DNA from: Chloroflexota bacterium | GTDB lineage: Bacteria > Chloroflexota > Anaerolineae > Aggregatilineales > Phototrophicaceae | Assembly (NCBI GenBank): GCA_003242205.1 | Contig: QGUR01000015.1 | Span: 1 to 27,136, forward strand | Direction: 5' to 3' | Length of the DNA: 27,136 nucleotides | Shown: positions 7,550 to 14,807 of the stretch, piece after piece | How positions within the stretch are numbered: the stretch's first letter is position 1 | How the letters are laid out: the number at the start of each line of letters is the position of its first letter | Notes under the pieces: model-generated | Told to the model about the DNA's origin: nothing | Database searches by the model: none | The model's input: only the letters and a program-made list of their open reading frames with translations | Position numbers and translations under genes: made by a program

Positions 7550-7636
7550 CGCTTCCTGCCCTGAAATCGCTACTCATTCCAAAGTCGGAACACCTCTTCG
7601 ATAGTTCTGGCGATGTTCCTTCTCCGGTATACGCCT

Positions 7637-7658
7637 AGACTATAAAAGGTAATAGTCT
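7637..7658 (+). promoter_or_regulatory. Inverted repeat upstream of the cytochrome c gene
   Basis: AGACTAT (7637-7643) and ATAGTCT (7652-7658) form a perfect 7-bp inverted repeat with an 8-nt centre, about 40 nt before the start codon. It may be an operator or a leader hairpin; it includes an A/T-rich TATAAA that could be a -10, but no good -35 is visible. Confidence 0.35.
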
Positions 7659-7699
7659 GGCGGGGCCAGCACGCCAACGCGCACAGGAGGAAGCGCATC

Positions 7700-8146
7700 G
7701 TGCTTAAAATTCTCGCTCTTACATTGACCGCGCTGCTGCTGGGGGCTTGCGGCAGCGTCGCTACACGAATCGCCAGACAGGTTGTGTCGCTGGCGGTTGT
7801 CGCCGAAACCGCCCCCCTCGAAGCAACCGAAGCTCCGGCCGTTGGCGACCCTGCGCGGGGGAAAGCCCTGTTCACCGAAGTGCGCGGCGGCGTAACCTGT
7901 TCGGGTTGCCACCTCGTCGATAGCGATGCCCGCCTGGTCGGGCCCGGCCTGCTGACGGTGGGCGAGCGCGCGAAAACCCGTGTCGAAGGCATGCCGGCGC
8001 AGGCGTACCTGCGCGAATCGATCGTCAATCCCAGCGCGGTGGTCGTCGCCGGTTACTACAACATGATGCCCGGTTCATTTGCAGACCTCTTCACCGAGCA
8101 GGAAATTAACGATCTGGTGGCTTACCTGATGTCGCTAGACGGGTAG
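7700..8146 (+). CDS. Lipoprotein c-type cytochrome
   Basis: A 148-aa exported monoheme cytochrome. The signal sequence ends in a lipobox LGAC with the acylated Cys at 17, so the protein should be anchored to the outer face of the cytoplasmic membrane. After a linker of about 30 residues comes the heme site C67-S-G-C70-H71; the axial Met is probably M123 in NMMPGSF. The segment YLRESIVNPSAVVVAGYYNMMP parallels YLHESIRNPGAYLVPGFGNLMP in the CoxB heme domain, so the two domains are closely related. GTG is the start, with a full AGGAGG 9 nt upstream. A role as electron carrier to the oxidase is plausible but inferred from this similarity and the distance of about 1 kb. Confidence 0.88.
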   Translation: MLKILALTLTALLLGACGSVATRIARQVVSLAVVAETAPLEATEAPAVGDPARGKALFTEVRGGVTCSGCHLVDSDARLVGPGLLTVGERAKTRVEGMPAQAYLRESIVNPSAVVVAGYYNMMPGSFADLFTEQEINDLVAYLMSLDG

Positions 8147-8169
8147 CACGACGCCTTCCGGCCTGCGAG

Positions 8170-8198
8170 GAGACGCCCCGCCGTGCGGCGTCTCTTTT
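8170..8198 (+). terminator. Intrinsic terminator after the cytochrome c gene
   Basis: GAGACGCC (8170-8177) pairs with GGCGTCTC (8187-8194), followed by TTTT. Confidence 0.8.
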
Positions 8199-8292
8199 CG
8201 TTTCCTACAACTGTCGCGCATTATCATCCCATATTCAGGTTTGCGGCTTACAATGCCGTAAAAATTGCCGTTCTGAGCCGGGTGGAGACATC

Positions 8293-10359
8293 ATGCGGAC
8301 AAAAGTTTTTCTTCTGGTCGCGGCGCTGGCAGCGGTCGCGCTGGGCGCGGCAGCCCTGCTGGCGCAAAATGACGGAGAGACAAACGTGCAAGAGCTTCGG
8401 TTTGCCGGCAATCCTCGCTACCCGGCCCCCGACTTCCCCGAAGGGCTGGACTGGATCAACGTACCCGCGCCGCTGTCGCTGAACGACCTGCGCGGCAAGG
8501 TCGTGATTCTGGATTTCTGGACTTATGGCTGCATCAATTGCATCCACATGATCCCGGTGCTGCGCCGGCTTGAGGAGCAGTATCCCAATGAACTGGTCGT
8601 GATCGGCGTACATTCGGCCAAATTCGAGAACGAAGGCGTGACCGAAAACATCCGCGAAATCGTCCAGCGCTACGAGCTGCACCACCCGGTGATCAACGAC
8701 AACGAATTCATCGTCTGGCGCACGTATGGCCGTTATGGCGTCAACGCCTGGCCGACTTTCGCCATCATCGACCCGCGCGGCAACATCTACGCCGTACAGC
8801 CCGGCGAAATCCCGTTCGAGGTCTTCGACCAGCACATTCGAGGCATGATCAGCGAATTCGACGCGCTGGGCGAGATCGACCGCACGCCGGTCGAACTGGC
8901 GCTGGAGGGCGAGGGACAGCCTGCCGGCGTGCTGGCGTATCCGGGCAAAGTGCTGGCCGATCCTGACGGCAACCGCCTGTTCATCGCCGACACCAACCAC
9001 AACCGCATCGTGATCGCCGATCTCGACAACTATCAGGTGCTCGACGTGATTGGCAGCGGCGCGCGCGGTTTTGATGACGGCGATTACGACACGGCGACCT
9101 TCAATAAGCCACAGGGTATGACGCTGAACCCGGCGGGCGACACGCTCTACGTCGCCGACGTCGAAAATCACGCCATTCGCGCCGTCAACCTGACCGAACG
9201 AACGGTGACGACCATCGCCGGCACAGGCGAGCAAAGCTACATTCGCAACCAGATCGGCGCGCCGCTGAGCGTGGGCCTCAACAGCCCGTGGGATGTGTTG
9301 TACGGGCCGAACGACATCCTGTATATCGCCATGGCCGGGCCGCACCAACTCTGGTCGCTGGATCTGAATCAGGGCGTCATCATGCCGCTGGTGGGCAGCG
9401 GGCGCGAGGGGCTGGTGAACGCCGCTTTCATGGACTCTGAACTGGCGCAGCCAAGCGGCCTGCACCTGCATGACAACCTGCTGTATTTCGCCGACAGCGA
9501 ATCGAGCAGCATCCGCGTCGCCAATCTGGAGACGGAGACGGTCGACATCGTCGCCGGGCCGCTGGAGAACAACCTGTTCGCGTTTGGTGACGTCGACGGC
9601 AAGGTGGGCGTGTCGCGGTTACAGCATCCGCTCGGCGTCACCGGAGACGAAAACGGCGTGATCTACATCACCGACACCTATAACAGCCGCATCAAGCGCA
9701 TTGACCCGGACAGCAAAACGACGACCACCGTTTTCGGCGTCGGCGATCACAGCTTCCGCGACGGCGGGCCGGACGAAGCGGCGTTCTACGAACCGGGCGG
9801 GCTGGATTACGCCAACGGCAAACTCTACGTGGCCGATACGAATAACCATGCCGTGCGCGTGATCGACCTTGAGACAAACATCGTCAGCACGGTCGCTTTC
9901 CCCAATCCCGAAGCGCTGCAAATGGAGGGCCGGATCACGGTCGCAGGCGGCAATCAGGCGCAGGCCATGCGGATCACGCTCGACGCGCAGACAGTCGCGC
10001 CGGGAGCGGGAGAGATCGTGCTGCGGATCGCGCTGCCAGATGGCTACAAGATCAACGAGCAGGCCCCTTCACAGGTGCAGTGGAACAGCGCGAACGGCGC
10101 GATTCAGCTTGAAGACGCCGGCCACTCCCTGCCGGTCCGCACCAGCGAACTGCGCGTGCCGGTGCAACTGACGGAAGGCAGCGATACGCTCACAGGAGCG
10201 CTGAACCTGTATTACTGCGAAGCAGTGCGGGAAACGCTCTGTTACATCGACGACGTGACGGTGGAAGTCCCGGTGACCGTCGCGGCGGAAGCAACGACCA
10301 GCGAAATCGTGGTGACCAGAGAAATCACGCCGCCGGAGATTGCGGTTGGCGGATTGTAA
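8293..10359 (+). CDS. Exported thioredoxin-like / NHL beta-propeller protein (NHLRC2-like)
   Basis: A 688-aa protein in three parts. An N-terminal hydrophobic segment (4-24) acts as signal peptide or anchor. A thioredoxin-like domain (about 45-200) has the active site WTYG-C80-I-N-C83, close to the CINC of the NHLRC2 family. NHL repeats (about 220-545) follow, with recurring LYVADTNNHAVRVIDL-type motifs that should fold as a beta-propeller. The last about 130 residues look beta-rich and carry a YCEAV...LCYID cysteine pair like that of DsbD-alpha/DsbC-type domains. This combination suggests thiol-disulfide exchange outside the membrane. The start ATG has GGTGGAG upstream. It lies next to cytochrome c genes, where thiol handling for heme attachment or copper sites could be needed; that link is inference. 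Confidence 0.85.
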   Translation: MRTKVFLLVAALAAVALGAAALLAQNDGETNVQELRFAGNPRYPAPDFPEGLDWINVPAPLSLNDLRGKVVILDFWTYGCINCIHMIPVLRRLEEQYPNELVVIGVHSAKFENEGVTENIREIVQRYELHHPVINDNEFIVWRTYGRYGVNAWPTFAIIDPRGNIYAVQPGEIPFEVFDQHIRGMISEFDALGEIDRTPVELALEGEGQPAGVLAYPGKVLADPDGNRLFIADTNHNRIVIADLDNYQVLDVIGSGARGFDDGDYDTATFNKPQGMTLNPAGDTLYVADVENHAIRAVNLTERTVTTIAGTGEQSYIRNQIGAPLSVGLNSPWDVLYGPNDILYIAMAGPHQLWSLDLNQGVIMPLVGSGREGLVNAAFMDSELAQPSGLHLHDNLLYFADSESSSIRVANLETETVDIVAGPLENNLFAFGDVDGKVGVSRLQHPLGVTGDENGVIYITDTYNSRIKRIDPDSKTTTTVFGVGDHSFRDGGPDEAAFYEPGGLDYANGKLYVADTNNHAVRVIDLETNIVSTVAFPNPEALQMEGRITVAGGNQAQAMRITLDAQTVAPGAGEIVLRIALPDGYKINEQAPSQVQWNSANGAIQLEDAGHSLPVRTSELRVPVQLTEGSDTLTGALNLYYCEAVRETLCYIDDVTVEVPVTVAAEATTSEIVVTREITPPEIAVGGL

Positions 10360-10374
10360 TCCCAGCCCTCGACT

Positions 10375-10412
10375 CCCCGCTCCAAATCCGGGAAACAGGA
10401 TTTGGAGCGGGG
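10375..10412. other. Long perfect hairpin without T-tract
   Basis: A 15-bp inverted repeat, 10375-10389 against 10398-10412, with an 8-nt loop (GGGAAACA), starts 15 nt after the preceding stop codon. AAAA follows on the plus strand and no T-run flanks it on either strand. It may be a transcript-end stabiliser or a Rho-dependent end. Confidence 0.6.
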
Positions 10413-10731
10413 AAAAGCAATCGGAAATCGCCAGAGACGCCGTAGCAACTCCTCCCGCTGCAAAATCCGGCGATTCCTGAGAGCCGGCGTTACGACGCGC
10501 CAGGGAAAATTCCCATACCGCAACGCCCCGCATGAAAGACACAAAATCACCCCCGATTTACAGGGCTGCGCGTGGTTAGAAAACCCAATTTAACGCGCAT
10601 GGTTACAAAAGAAGTAAAAAATTCTCACTTTTCCCCCGAAAAATACGCGCCTTAAGTCCGAAGCCCTCGCATTGCCGCTACACTAAAGCTGTTAGTTTTG
10701 TCTGATTTTCGTATCTTTCTGGAGAGAGGAC
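10413..10731. other. Gene-free stretch ahead of the solenoid protein
   Basis: A 319-bp region with no supported gene. A 63-residue frame at 10402-10593 overlaps the hairpin, has an Arg/Ser-rich random composition and lacks a ribosome site. The part from about 10600 is A/T-richer and must hold the promoter of the next gene, but no clear -35/-10 pair is visible. GGAGAGAGG lies just before the ATG at 10732. Confidence 0.4.
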
Positions 10732-12930
10732 ATGTTCAAGAAGCAGCGCCGGGTGTTGGTGGCGCCGTTGCTCGTATTGCTTGTATCGGCGCTATTTGCC
10801 AGCCCGGCGGCGGCGCAATGTTCGCCCAACGGTACTGCCGGCAACGACGACATTACGTGTACGGGAACCCACACTCAACCCGTGAATACCAGCACGGGCA
10901 ACGACATCGTGCGCATCGAAGGCCAGGTGTTGAGAGTCATCACGCACACCGGCGACTCGCTCACCGTCATCATCGCGCCGGGCGGGCGGCTGGACACGAC
11001 ATCACCGACCAACGACGCCATTCGTTTCACCGGAAGTGGCTCGGTCACCACTCAGGGCGACATCAGCGCCGGGCTAACGGCTATCAACATCTTAGGCTCC
11101 GATGGAAGCATCGTGAGCGAGGGCAACATTAGTGCCGGTCAGGATGGCCTTGTAATCGCCGGGGACGGCAACATTACGAGCACAGGCAACATCGACGCCA
11201 AGCGGTTCGGCATTCTGCTCGATGGAATCGGAACTATTACCAGCACCGGCGACATCACCACCACCAATAATGCCGCGATCATGAGCTTCAGCGGAACTAT
11301 CATCAGCACCGGGAACATTACCTCAACAAATAGTTACGGTATTCGACTAGCCAGTGGCAACATCACCAGTACCGGCGACATCAATACTGGAGACCATGGC
11401 ATCTCCATTTCCTCTGGCGGCGGCAATATCACCAGCACCGGCAACATCACTTCCACACACGGCAGTGGCATTTACCTGCAAGGCGGCGGCGACATCATCA
11501 GCACCGGCGATGTAAGCGGCGAGCAGTATGGCATCGCCATTCTAGGGGGCGGCGGCAATATCACCAGCACCGGCAATATCACCTCCACACACGGCAGTGG
11601 CATTTACCTGCAAGGCGGCGGCGACATCATCAGCACCGGCGATGTAAGCGGCGAGCAGGATGGCATCGCCATTCTAGGGGGCGGCGGCAATATCGTCAGC
11701 ACCGGCAACATCACTTCCACACACGGCAGTGGCATTTACCTGCAGGGTGGCGGCGACATCATCAGCATCGGCGATGTAAGCGGCGAGCAGGATGGCATCG
11801 CCATTCTAGGGGGCGGCGGCAATATCACCAGCACAGGTAATATCAGCGCAGCTCTGGGCGATGGCATCCGCGTCGAAGGCGATGCCATCCTGACGAGCGT
11901 GGGGGATGTTCAAGGTAACAACACAGGCATCTACATCGACGGCAACGCCACGATAATGAGCGTGGGCGATGTTCACGGTAACACCATAGGTATCCTCGTC
12001 ACCGGCGACGCCACCCTGACGAGCATAGGTGATGTTCATGCCAACGGCGTTGGTATCCTCGTCGCCGGCGGCGGCAAGGTGACAAGCGTGGGTAATATTC
12101 GCAGCACCGGCAGCGGCATCCTCGTCGAAGGCGACGCCACAATCGACGTACAGGGCAGCATCAGCAGCGATGGTAACGGTATTCTTGGCGGTGAGGGCGG
12201 CCAACTGCTGCTGATTGATACCGTCGTGACCGGCGGCAGCGCGGCGATTCATACCGCCGGCGGTAACGACGCGGTCTTCCTGAGCGGCAATAGCCGGATT
12301 GAAGGCGATATTCGGATGGGCGAGGGCGATGACACCGTGCAGATTAGTTCCGGCGCGCGCGTGAACGGCATCATCTATGGCGGCGAGGGAGACGAAACCG
12401 AAGGCGACCTGCTGATCGTCGGCGACGCCACCTACTGCCGCGACCAGCACGACAGCTTCGCAGACTATATGAATCAGCGCGCGCTGATCGCGAGTATCAA
12501 TCCCGACGACGCTACCTTCACCAGCGAGGGAGAGACGTACACCATCCGCGAGTTCGAACGTCTGGAAAGCGGCCTGCGGCTGCAGCGCTGCCACCACTTC
12601 ATCGATGACGGGCGCATCAACGCCTATGACCTCGGCGCGTCGGTGGCCGGCTACTGCAACGTCGAGGAGGGTGTAAACCTGTGGGCGATTGCCGCCGATG
12701 GCAGTGGCCAGGCGGACGTGAGCGTAAGCGGCGCGCAGATGCGCGCAGCGCTGGAAGCGGCGGTCAGCAGCGGCCAGCACCAACTCATCGCCGAAGGTGC
12801 GCTCGGAAGCAGTCTATGGGCGCTGGCCTCGAACGAGTACCAGTTGATGGGGCCGGACATCAACGAACCGGGCAAGATGTATTCGTTCATCTTCGCCCCC
12901 GACCGCTGCGGCGAAGGCGCGGCGTTGTAG
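10732..12930 (+). CDS. Secreted beta-solenoid repeat protein of unknown function
   Basis: A 732-aa protein with a signal peptide (1-28, ending ASPAAA-Q). Residues about 105-490 consist of some 18 units of 20-22 residues following the pattern xIxSxGDIxxxxxGIxIxGxG, one unit per turn of a predicted right-handed beta-helix. Short loops rich in Gly, Asn, Ser and Thr mark it as extracellular. Turns 7-12 are three near-identical two-turn copies encoded by a 132-bp tandem repeat. A region with GGNDAV and GEGDDTV steps (about 510-565) resembles calcium-loop-type repeats without a full RTX consensus. The last about 170 residues are a separate cysteine-containing domain with FIDDGRINAYDLGASVAGYC. No catalytic motif is recognised; a surface or matrix role is possible. 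Strong terminator follows. Confidence 0.85.
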   Translation: MFKKQRRVLVAPLLVLLVSALFASPAAAQCSPNGTAGNDDITCTGTHTQPVNTSTGNDIVRIEGQVLRVITHTGDSLTVIIAPGGRLDTTSPTNDAIRFTGSGSVTTQGDISAGLTAINILGSDGSIVSEGNISAGQDGLVIAGDGNITSTGNIDAKRFGILLDGIGTITSTGDITTTNNAAIMSFSGTIISTGNITSTNSYGIRLASGNITSTGDINTGDHGISISSGGGNITSTGNITSTHGSGIYLQGGGDIISTGDVSGEQYGIAILGGGGNITSTGNITSTHGSGIYLQGGGDIISTGDVSGEQDGIAILGGGGNIVSTGNITSTHGSGIYLQGGGDIISIGDVSGEQDGIAILGGGGNITSTGNISAALGDGIRVEGDAILTSVGDVQGNNTGIYIDGNATIMSVGDVHGNTIGILVTGDATLTSIGDVHANGVGILVAGGGKVTSVGNIRSTGSGILVEGDATIDVQGSISSDGNGILGGEGGQLLLIDTVVTGGSAAIHTAGGNDAVFLSGNSRIEGDIRMGEGDDTVQISSGARVNGIIYGGEGDETEGDLLIVGDATYCRDQHDSFADYMNQRALIASINPDDATFTSEGETYTIREFERLESGLRLQRCHHFIDDGRINAYDLGASVAGYCNVEEGVNLWAIAADGSGQADVSVSGAQMRAALEAAVSSGQHQLIAEGALGSSLWALASNEYQLMGPDINEPGKMYSFIFAPDRCGEGAAL
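11425..11820 (+). repeat. Three tandem copies of a 132-bp in-frame repeat
   Basis: Equivalent bases recur at 11425, 11557, 11689 and 11821, an exact 132-bp period. The three copies differ at only a few bases (for example TAT/GAT and ACC/GTC changes), while units before and after are more diverged. Each copy encodes 44 residues, two solenoid turns, so gain or loss of a copy keeps the frame. Confidence 0.93.
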
Positions 12931-12957
12931 GTAGCTTCTCAGCTCAGTCCTGACCTG

Positions 12958-12998
12958 AAAACGCGCTCCCGTACGAACGCATACGTGGAGCGCGTTTT
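12958..12998 (+). terminator. Intrinsic terminator after the solenoid gene
   Basis: AAAACGCGCTCC (12958-12969) pairs with GGAGCGCGTTTT (12987-12998), with CGTA/TACG continuing inside. The A/T ends make it usable in both directions. Confidence 0.85.
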
Positions 12999-13052
12999 GG
13001 TCGGGGCGTCAGGTAAACACGCCGTATAGCGGATTCCCCACGCGTAAATACA

Positions 13053-13081
13053 AGCAGGGACACGTCTCTGTGTCCCTGCTT
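13053..13081 (-). terminator. Hairpin terminator shared by convergent genes
   Basis: AGCAGGGACAC (13053-13063) pairs with GTGTCCCTGCT (13070-13080), loop GTCTCT. It lies 28 nt beyond the stop of the minus-strand VOC gene, and T-rich sequence follows on the minus strand (TTGTATTT). It probably ends the VOC transcript and backs up the terminator at 12958. Confidence 0.65.
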
Positions 13082-13109
13082 TCGTTCATTGGTTTACGAC
13101 AACCAGATA

Positions 13110-13481
13110 TCACGCCGGCGAGTACAGCGCCAGCAGATTGCCTTCGGTATCGAGGAAAGTGGCATAGCAGCCCGCCGCGCCCATCGAGGTCTTGCCTTCC
13201 ACGACCTTGCCGCCGGCCGGTTCGACGCGCTGGAGCACCGGCGTCAGATCCGGGCTGGCATCCAGATAGACCAGCGGGCCGTGGTCGCTAGGCGGAAAGT
13301 TTTGCGTCTGGTTCAGAGAAATACCCGCCGCGCCTTCCGCGTTGCCGGGAAAGAGCGTGGTCGTGCGGCGAATATCATCGGTCGAGATTTCGGTCGGCGG
13401 CAGATCGAAGACTGCCTGATAGAACTTCATCGCGCGTTCCAGGTCCATGACCGGAATTTCGAACCACACAGCCTGAATCAT
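13110..13481 (-). CDS. VOC-superfamily (glyoxalase/bleomycin-resistance fold) protein
   Basis: A 123-aa cytosolic protein. The first half opens with IQAVWFEIPVMDLERAMKFYQAVF, the typical first beta-alpha-beta unit of single VOC domains. It ends with the usual TFLDTEGNLLALYSP strand. It resembles the small 'lactoylglutathione lyase-related' group (COG3324-like) whose substrates are mostly unknown; the classical His metal ligands of glyoxalase I are not evident. The ATG at 13481 has AGAGAGG 6 nt upstream; a 20-residue longer frame starts within the predicted leader and is rejected. It is transcribed alone, divergent from the ABC exporter, from a strong promoter with a palindromic operator. Confidence 0.88.
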   Translation of the reverse strand: MIQAVWFEIPVMDLERAMKFYQAVFDLPPTEISTDDIRRTTTLFPGNAEGAAGISLNQTQNFPPSDHGPLVYLDASPDLTPVLQRVEPAGGKVVEGKTSMGAAGCYATFLDTEGNLLALYSPA

Positions 13482-13509
13482 GAAGCACCTCTCTTTGCAC
13501 AGCCGGATA

Positions 13510-13523
13510 AGAACATATGTTCT
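13510..13523. promoter_or_regulatory. LexA/SOS-box-like palindrome on the VOC transcription start
   Basis: AGAACATATGTTCT is a perfect 14-nt palindrome and fits GAAC-N4-GTTC, the LexA (DinR) box of Gram-positive bacteria. It covers the predicted start of transcription (about 13522) of the minus-strand VOC gene, a classical repressor position. Another repressor with the same symmetry is possible. Confidence 0.6.
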
Positions 13524-13528
13524 GCAAC

Positions 13529-13557
13529 AGTATAACGCCATTGAACGCCATCGTCAA
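13529..13557 (-). promoter_or_regulatory. Strong sigma-70-type promoter of the VOC gene
   Basis: On the minus strand, TTGACG (13552-13557), exact 17-nt spacer, TATACT (13529-13534). Five of six bases match in each box. It is the best promoter in the window. Confidence 0.8.
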
Positions 13558-13601
13558 TGAATCAATACGGCTCACAAAAGTTCGAGAAAATTTCATACCA
13601 T

Positions 13602-13629
13602 TTTGTAAGGTCACACCCTTTGCTATAGA
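13602..13629 (+). promoter_or_regulatory. Possible promoter of the ABC exporter operon
   Basis: TTTGTA (13602-13607), 16-nt spacer, TATAGA (13624-13629). The -35 is weak. It would give a leader of about 165 nt. Confidence 0.3.
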
Positions 13630-13692
13630 ACAAATTTTCTTATATCCTGTTTCAGGTGGTTGCGCCTTCTCATCTCCGGGGACAAGAGAATA

Positions 13693-13713
13693 GCCGGTGG
13701 CAATACCACCGGC
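13693..13713 (+). other. Hairpin in the ABC exporter leader
   Basis: GCCGGTGG (13693-13700) pairs with CCACCGGC (13706-13713), loop CAATA; flanking AAGAG and CTCTT could form an outer stem. No T-tract follows. It may be a regulatory leader structure; no known riboswitch class is recognised. Confidence 0.4.
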
Positions 13714-13799
13714 AGCCAGCCTCTTCCGTATTTCCTTTGAACAAATCGCCACATTCGCCGAATCTCTAAGTGTCAGACAAGGACATGGAGGAGTAGTGC

Positions 13800-14807
13800 G
13801 TGGAAACCTTCGCTGTATCAGGCGGGACGACAGCGGCCAGCGACTACGCGATTGACGTTCGGAACCTGCGTAAGTCTTATGGCAAAGTCGAAGTGCTCAA
13901 AGGGGTGAACTTTCAGGTTCGCCGTGGCAGTTTGCTCGCCCTGCTGGGACCAAATGGCGCCGGCAAGACAACCACCGTACGCATCCTTGCGACCTTGCTC
14001 AAACCAACCTCCGGTACGGCCTACATCTTCGGCCACGATATCGTACGCGAGGCCAAGGCAGTACAGCAGTTGGTCAGCCTGACCGGGCAGTTTGCATCCG
14101 TCGATGAGGAGCTGACCGGGCGCGAGAATCTCGTCATGATCGCGCGTTTGCTGGGCTTTCCCTGGCGACAGGCCCGGTCGCGAGCAGACGAACTCCTTGA
14201 AGCATTCGATCTTGCAGAAGCAGGCAACCGGCTGGTGAAGAATTATTCAGGCGGCATGCGGCGACGGCTGGACATTGCTGCCAGCATCGTCGTCGCCCCC
14301 GAAATCCTGTTCCTGGACGAGCCGACCACCGGGCTGGACCCGCGCAGCAGGCGGCAGGTATGGGAGATTGTGCGGTCGCTACAGGCCGCCGGAACGACCG
14401 TGCTGCTGACGACGCAGTACATGGAAGAAGCCGACCAGCTCGCCGAGCGCGTCATCATCATCGACCATGGCACGGTCATCGCCAACGGAACCATTGGCGA
14501 GTTGAAAGCATCGGTAGGAGCCGGCACCGTGCGCGTTCGCCTGCACGACCCGCAGCAACGAGACGCCGCCGCTGCGATTCTCGCGCAGACGCTGGGCGTT
14601 CAGCCCTATCTTGAGGCCGATCCCGCTGCGCTATCGGCGCAGGCGTCTGATCCGGAACTGGTCGCCTCCACGCTGACCAGACTCACCGGTTCGGGCATTG
14701 CCGTGAGCGATTACGCGCTCGGCCAGCCGAGCCTTGATGAAGTCTTCCTGGCCCTGACCGGCCAGCCTGTCGAGGATGAAACGCACCAGACTGAGGAGGT
14801 CGTATAA
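13800..14807 (+). CDS. DrrA-type ABC exporter ATP-binding protein
   Basis: A 335-aa cytosolic ATPase that powers the permease encoded next. Walker A is GPNGAGKTT (50-58), the signature is SGGMR (150-154) and Walker B is ILFLDE (169-174), followed by the D-loop TTGLD. The switch residue usually His is Gln in TTQYMEEAD (Q206), as in DrrA-type daunorubicin/multidrug exporters. The C-terminal about 90 residues form the extra domain of this group, ending in the QPSLDEVFLALTG motif. GTG is the start, with GGAGGAG 6 nt before it. The stop overlaps the permease start (TAATG). Substrate cannot be predicted; such pairs export drugs, lipids or polyketides. Confidence 0.93.
   Translation: METFAVSGGTTAASDYAIDVRNLRKSYGKVEVLKGVNFQVRRGSLLALLGPNGAGKTTTVRILATLLKPTSGTAYIFGHDIVREAKAVQQLVSLTGQFASVDEELTGRENLVMIARLLGFPWRQARSRADELLEAFDLAEAGNRLVKNYSGGMRRRLDIAASIVVAPEILFLDEPTTGLDPRSRRQVWEIVRSLQAAGTTVLLTTQYMEEADQLAERVIIIDHGTVIANGTIGELKASVGAGTVRVRLHDPQQRDAAAAILAQTLGVQPYLEADPAALSAQASDPELVASTLTRLTGSGIAVSDYALGQPSLDEVFLALTGQPVEDETHQTEEVV

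Noticed and set aside
8248..9471. Long minus-strand frame of 407 codons opposite the thioredoxin/NHL gene
   Set aside because: It mirrors the codon structure of the GC-rich plus-strand gene, has no family motifs and is rich in Arg/His/Gln as antisense shadows are.
10402..10593. 63-residue plus-strand frame after the NHL gene
   Set aside because: Starts inside the 3' arm of a hairpin, has no ribosome site and has a random, Arg/Ser-rich composition.
11416..11820. CRISPR-like periodic repeats
   Set aside because: The repeats are 132 bp, directly adjacent and in frame within a protein gene; there are no unique spacers.
11806..12783. Minus-strand frame of 325 codons opposite the solenoid gene
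   Set aside because: Its apparent repeats are only the reverse reading of the solenoid repeats; the plus-strand frame has the signal peptide, ribosome site and terminator.
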